Shown: positions 59,740 to 64,000 of the stretch, piece by piece
Numbering within the stretch: the first letter of the stretch is position 1
How the letters are laid out: every line of letters starts with the position of its first letter
Source: Orientallactaga sibirica
Lineage: Eukaryota; Chordata; Mammalia; Rodentia; Dipodidae
Length of the DNA: 64,000 bases
Assembly: GCA_036365145.1 (NCBI GenBank)
Contig: JAEOAD010000024.1
Location: forward strand, 8,145,001-8,209,000
Direction of reading: 5' to 3'
The notes under the pieces: model-generated
The model's database searches: none
The model's input: the letters and a program-made list of their open reading frames with translations, nothing else
Told to the model about the DNA's origin: nothing
Made by a program: the position numbers and the translations under genes

Positions 59740-60796
59740 TAGAGTCAGGGGATGAGATTGAGGAGAGGAAGGTGTGGGAGCAGGGTTAATCAAAATTAAA
59801 TGTTATAAATAAGCCATATAAAACCTACTTCTTTTTCACTAGCTAAACAATATACATGTTAAAGAATACAGAGTAAGAGCAGAAACACTTTGTGGAGTGG
59901 ATAATGCTGTACCCAGAAGCCATAGGTTGTTATAAGAAAAATTTAATGGCAAGTATGAGATACCTCCCAGAAGATTGTTGATCAGAGATGCATTTAGTGC
60001 TTAGAAAACAAGAAAAGTTATTGTCAAAGCTCTTGATTGCCCACCACAGCTAGATTGTAAAACCCTGTTGCGAAGATTTTACATGCTTGAATTGAATATC
60101 ACTGAAAACACAAGCTGGAGCTGAGCTGGAAACCTCCTCTCTGTTGACAAGTTGTCAGGATGCTGGAAGGTGCTAGGCAGCCTGCTAAAGGAGAAAAGTC
60201 ATCAATGGTCTTAACCAGAAATGAACCCTGCAAGCAGGCCAAATATACCAACTGGTGCAATGGTTGCCTGTCTGTTATGAAGAAACCAACTGCTCTCTGA
60301 TTGGACTTAAGGAACTCTCCTTGGGAGGGAATTCTTACCTGGTACTGAAAACCTAATCAGAACCCTCTGTCTGAGAAGTCATAAGCCTTTGAGGAGACAC
60401 TACTACAGCTGTGTGGTTAAATTGATGTATTAGGATCACTAAATTGCCTCTTAACTACTTATGTTTATGTCCTCATATTAATATGGTTATACACATATAT
60501 TGATGCTACTGTCAATTTTTGTTAGAAAAAGCTTCTCTTTTCAGATGGTGGTGACCACTGGGGTGAATCAAAACTCAATAAAGTGCTGAAAAGAATTAAC
60601 ATTGGTGTGTTCAGCACTAAGTGAGACATCTCTAACTCACCTTCCAAGGCTCAGGGACCATTGTGGAAGAGATGGTGGAAAGAATGTAAGAGCCAAAGGA
60701 AGGGGAGGAGTGCTTTGCAATACTGTCTTCCAGGGACAAAATTGCCCAGGGTGTTCATGACCTCACAATGGCTGCAGGTACCTCAAGAAAACAAGA
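59740..60796 (+). mobile_element. L1 3'-UTR copy, 5'-truncated
   Basis: It starts near a purine-rich block (ggggatgagattgaggagag), comparable in position to the G-rich tract of the 40-kb L1, and continues through 'ttgattgcccaccacagcta', 'gtggtgaccactgg' and 'gaatgtaagagccaaaggaa' to about 60796. It matches the 53.5-kb copy over its second half. No ORF2 is present. It lacks the purine-rich terminal part of the 53.5-kb copy, so its 3' end is cut or replaced by the next SINE. Confidence 0.7.
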
Positions 60797-60870
60797 TGGA
60801 AAACAATAGAGGTTGATACTAACTCTGGCCTCTACAAGCACCATACACAATCAATGTGCCTGCACATATG

Positions 60871-60912
<42 letters not shown>
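60797..60912 (+). mobile_element. B4-type SINE tail with (CA)n
   Basis: 'gttgatactaactctggcct' and 'ctacaagcaccatacaca' followed by a CA microsatellite at 60872-60912 correspond to the 3' part of B4/B1-like composite SINEs. Confidence 0.5.
60872..60912. repeat. (CA)n microsatellite
   Basis: Uninterrupted CA run of about 40 bases. Confidence 0.97.
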
Positions 60913-60918
<6 letters not shown>

Positions 60919-61290
60919 TTCACATACACAAATTGGAAAAATGTACCTTTAAAATGCTTTCCAATATAAAAGTATACAGAGAAGAATGAAACTCTATGGC
61001 ATATTTCCCATGCTTGGCTTTGCTACCTAATTTCCAAAAGAAAAAAATAATTTTCATTAATGAGAGTGGGCTTATTTTCTATAGAATAGTTTAAGGATAA
61101 AACTCTTTAAAATGAAATAGCCAAAGAAGATACCACAATCTTGTTAAATTTTTGAGTAACTCTCTCAGAAGAACAATAATCTTGTTTTCTCTCCTAATGA
61201 ACAATATTCAGGTAAGAGGAGAGGCCTTGCAACACACAATTCCTTAGTGTAGAGAATGTATTAACAAAACTAAATAATAATAATAATGAA
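60913..61290. other. Unique AT-rich DNA
   Basis: No gene or repeat recognised; a (TAA)n run of about 12 bases precedes the next SINE. Confidence 0.5.
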
Positions 61291-61530
61291 GGGGCTGGAG
61301 AGATGGCTTAGTGGTTAAGTGCTTGCCTGAGAAACCTAAGGATACCAGTTCAAGGCTCGATTCCCCAATCCCAACATAAGCCAGATGCACAATGTGGCAC
61401 TTGCATCTGGAGTTTGTTTGTAGTAGCTGGAGGCCCTGATGTGCCCATTCTCTCTCTCTCTACCTCTTTCTCTCTCTGTCACTCTCAAATAAATAAAATT
61501 AAAAAAAAACTTAAAAAAATTTAAAAAATG
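61291..61530 (+). mobile_element. B2-like SINE, well preserved
   Basis: 'ggggctggagagatggctta', 'ggctcgattccccaatccca', 'gcatctggagtttgtttgta', a CT run, 'actctcaaataaataaaa' and an A-rich end. The 73-codon minus frame here is the shadow of the SINE. Confidence 0.95.
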
Positions 61531-61583
61531 AATACAGGCCAAATGAATTATCAACATCTATTAATTCAAAATCATTCAGTCAT

Positions 61584-61750
61584 GAGCCAGACGTGGTGGT
61601 ACATGCCTTTAATCCCAGAACTTGGTAGGCAGAGGGAGGAGGATTGCCATGAGTTTGAGGCCACCCTGAGACAACAGAGTGAATTCCAGGTCAGCCTGAG
61701 CTAGAATGAGACCCTACCTAGATAAAAAACAAAACAAAACAAAACAAAAC
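61584..61750 (+). mobile_element. B1 SINE with (AAAAC)n tail
   Basis: 'gagccagacgtggtggtaca', 'tttaatcccagaacttggta', 'caggtcagcctgagctagaa' and 'gagaccctacctagataaaa' give a full-length B1. The tail is an (AAAAC)n run. 'cattcagtca' and 'cactcagtca' flank it as a slightly decayed target duplication. Confidence 0.95.
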
Positions 61751-62383
61751 CACTCAGTCAATTAGTGAAAAGTTCATAGTTTAATAAAATAGTCATTGTA
61801 GGAAAAGTCTATAGTTCTGGGAAGAAGTACACGTATTAAATGTATAAAATAGTGGTATATACTAAGCTGATATTGAAAGAGTAAAAATGCCAAGGATTCT
61901 AAATCCCTGTGTAAATTATTTTGATTATGCACTGCTGAAGAATGTTAATCATGTGCCCTGATGCACATCTGATCTTATGTTCCCTATGACTCCCCCTGTT
62001 CACTTGAAGCTTCGGATAGGAGGTATAAAGAAGATGCCAGAGGGAGGAAAACATGAGAGTAAGATATGCACCAATTTTATAATTTACCTTGGGCTTAAAA
62101 GAAAAATATCAGGACAGGGTGAAATGAGACAGACTGTCTCAGCATTCACATTCTTCTAAACTGAAAACTTAGGTTCATCACTGATTAATATCCTATCTGT
62201 ATCTTTGACCCCAACTAATTCCTACAGCAATTTCCTCTATATATTAACTTATAAAAACTGTTCAATTTTGTAACTTAAATAACTTCAGATTCCTACCCTT
62301 CTACACTATAAATATAACAAAGAAATGAAAATTCCCTTAAGCTAGTCATCCATTTTCTCTCTATTAAAAAAAAAAAAAAAACC
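61751..62383. other. Unique AT-rich DNA
   Basis: No gene recognised; an A tract at 62366-62381 lies just before the next SINE. Confidence 0.45.
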
Positions 62384-62617
62384 CGGAGCTGGAGAGTTGG
62401 CTTCGTTGTTAAGGTGCTTGCTTGTGAAACTGAAGGCCCAATGTTTGATTCTCCAGATCCTACGTAAGTCAGATGCACAAAGGTGAGGCAAGTGTAAGGA
62501 TGCACATGCCCACTAGGTGGTGAAAGGGCCTGGAGTTCAATTGCAAGAGCTAAGGCCCTGGTGTGTCATGTGTCAACTTCCTCTCTCTCTCTCTTAAATA
62601 AAAATAAAATAAAAATC
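62384..62617 (+). mobile_element. B2-like SINE
   Basis: 'cggagctggagagttggctt', 'gtttgattctccagatccta', 'aagtcagatgcacaaaggtg', extra sequence near 62490-62520, a CT run and a taaataaaaataaaat tail. Confidence 0.9.
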
Positions 62618-62654
62618 TGGCTGCAATATACCTCAATGATAGAATCTTACCTAG

Positions 62655-63002
62655 TGTGGTGGTTCGCACTCAGGTATCCCAAGTAAATGTATATGTTTTG
62701 AATGCTAGATCCCCAGCTAGTGGAAATTTGGAAACTGGAGCCTACTGGATGTGCTCTACTGTTGGAGGTGGGCTTATGGGTAGTATATCCAGTTTCCCCT
62801 ACTAGTTTTTGGCACACTCTCCTACAGCTTTTGTCCATCTGATGATGCCCAGGAGGTGATGTCCACTCTTTGCACATGCCATCATTCTCTTTTGCCATCA
62901 TGGAGCTTCCCCTTGAGCCTGTAAGCCAAAATAAACCCTTTCCTCCCACAAGATGCTCCTGGTCTTGTGTTTTTTGCCAGCAATATGAAACTGACTGCAA
63001 GA
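62655..63002 (+). mobile_element. Solo MaLR-type LTR
   Basis: It begins tgtggtggttcgcactcagg and contains 'tgttttgaatgctagatccc' and 'tttggcacactctcctacag'. It ends with 'gtaagccaaaataaaccctt' (AATAAA) and a terminal 'gaaactgactgcaaga' at 63002. Flanks cctag (62650-62654) and cctaa (63003-63007) agree at four of five bases, as expected for an LTR insertion. The terminal CA has mutated to GA. The 117-codon minus-strand frame at 62647-63000 is a shadow of this element. Confidence 0.8.
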
Positions 63003-63007
63003 CCTAA

Positions 63008-64000
63008 CATAGGTTAAAGCAACAACAACAAAACTGGGGTTGATTCCTAGGATGACAGAAAAGAAAGGAAAATCTATTACATAGCATAATGTATTGCAGA
63101 TTATAATTAAGAAATACCTATCTCAACATTCATTGCATAGTGACTGGCGAAAACCAAGTTTAAAGGATTATCTAAAAAGTCCTATCAAGCACTGAAGACA
63201 GTATTCTTCATGTACTCAGGATTGATTCTGATTAAGAGGCTTGTAAATGAAGCATCTCTCCATTAAAAAAGCTTAGATCTCTTCCAAGTGTTCAGAATTC
63301 ATTATTTTTACCTTGTCATAAATTTTTGTTCTTTTTTTCATACATGATAGGAATGCTGAGGGATTTTCTACACCTCATTTAGTAGCAACGAAGCTCAAGA
63401 GTCTTAATTAAGACAAAGCAAGATTTCTCAATAACAAGAAGGCACAGCTCATGCCTAAAACAAAGACATATCTCGTCCCATTAAATTATTACCATTCCTG
63501 TTACAGTATGTACTATAGTTTCTGGGGTGCAAATGGTATGTTCTACAAAGAATATTTTTGAAGTTTCAGCCACACATTGAGATGGACAAACTACTATAAA
63601 TTTTCAAGTCCAGATGTAAGCATCCACGATCTAAATGAGGCATAAAGGCATTCCAGTCCAACTTAAGGGGAAATTACTCTTAGAAGGTTACTCTAGTATT
63701 TCTAAAGGATATAAAATATGCTGGTTTAATGAATGAAAGTCTTCATAGAGTGTTTAGAAAAGTTACTTCAATGACATTCCTCAAATTATAGAAAAGAGGA
63801 TATATCTGTCAATAAAATGACACCAAAATCATATTTTATAAGGATTTTATATTAACACTTGCTTTTGAAAGATGACATTACAGGGTTTTAATATCTATAA
63901 TCAGAAAGTCTTTTGCTCTTAACTTGCAAGGCAATAAGTTTAAGAATTAATTTTGTCTGCTATAAAGCTAGCTTGCCTTTAATCTTCAGATTTAATAGGT
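63008..64000. other. Unique AT-rich DNA, no gene recognised
   Basis: No repeat family, exon or RNA gene seen up to the window end. Confidence 0.45.

Noticed and set aside
62647..63000. 117-codon minus-strand frame
   Set aside because: It coincides with a solo LTR, antisense to it, and has no protein-like features.

Overview
The window reads as an AT-rich, gene-poor stretch of a rodent nuclear chromosome (intergenic or deep intronic). B1-type SINEs (7SL-derived, with the 'cctcccaagtgctgggatt' signature), a B2-like tRNA-derived SINE ('ggctggagagatggcttag' head, CT-rich body, aaataaataaa tail), B4-type SINEs, MaLR-type LTRs and L1 elements together point to a myomorph rodent. The B1 tail reading 'gaccctacct' and the long B2-like body look to me like those of dipodids (jerboas). 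That last step is recognition from memory, not a search.

I find no cellular protein-coding exon, rRNA, tRNA gene or CRISPR that I can support. Reading frames of 60-135 codons are scattered on both strands, mostly in repeats or AT-rich unique DNA, as expected by chance. The only frames with family resemblance belong to transposable elements: an L1 ORF2 remnant (37.9-40.0 kb) and broken fragments of an endogenous retrovirus (3.2-4.7 kb).

Layout. 0-2.2 kb: old B1 and unique DNA. 2.2-4.7 kb: internally deleted class II-like endogenous retrovirus with a 5' LTR, a Lys-type primer binding site, a gag remnant, an RNase H tail, an integrase remnant and an env TM trace. 5.0-6.8 kb: B1, then a MaLR internal region with its 3' LTR, interrupted by a TTTC tract. 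7.0-9.6 kb: a B1, an inverted 51-bp copy of its head, a minus-strand solo LTR, a probable L1 3' fragment and a B2-like SINE. 9.6-37.4 kb: mostly unique AT-rich DNA with scattered SINEs, one good MIR, microsatellites, a degenerate minisatellite and a 61-bp tandem duplication. 37.9-41.4 kb: 5'-truncated L1 with a long 3' UTR. 43-53 kb: unique DNA with SINEs, several (TA)n tracts, a perfect 16-bp hairpin and a 0.2-kb inverted duplication with a 1-kb spacer. 53.5-62.6 kb: two L1 3'-UTR copies and a dense run of mostly plus-strand SINEs. 62.65-63.0 kb: solo MaLR LTR with a near-perfect 5-bp target duplication. The rest is unique.

The most notable observations are structural: the 203/209-bp inverted duplication at 49.2/50.4 kb, the 51-bp inverted copy that carries both B1 and flanking target-site sequence (7.1/8.1 kb), and the triplicated target site produced by two SINE insertions at 56.2-56.7 kb. 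No new gene system is evident.
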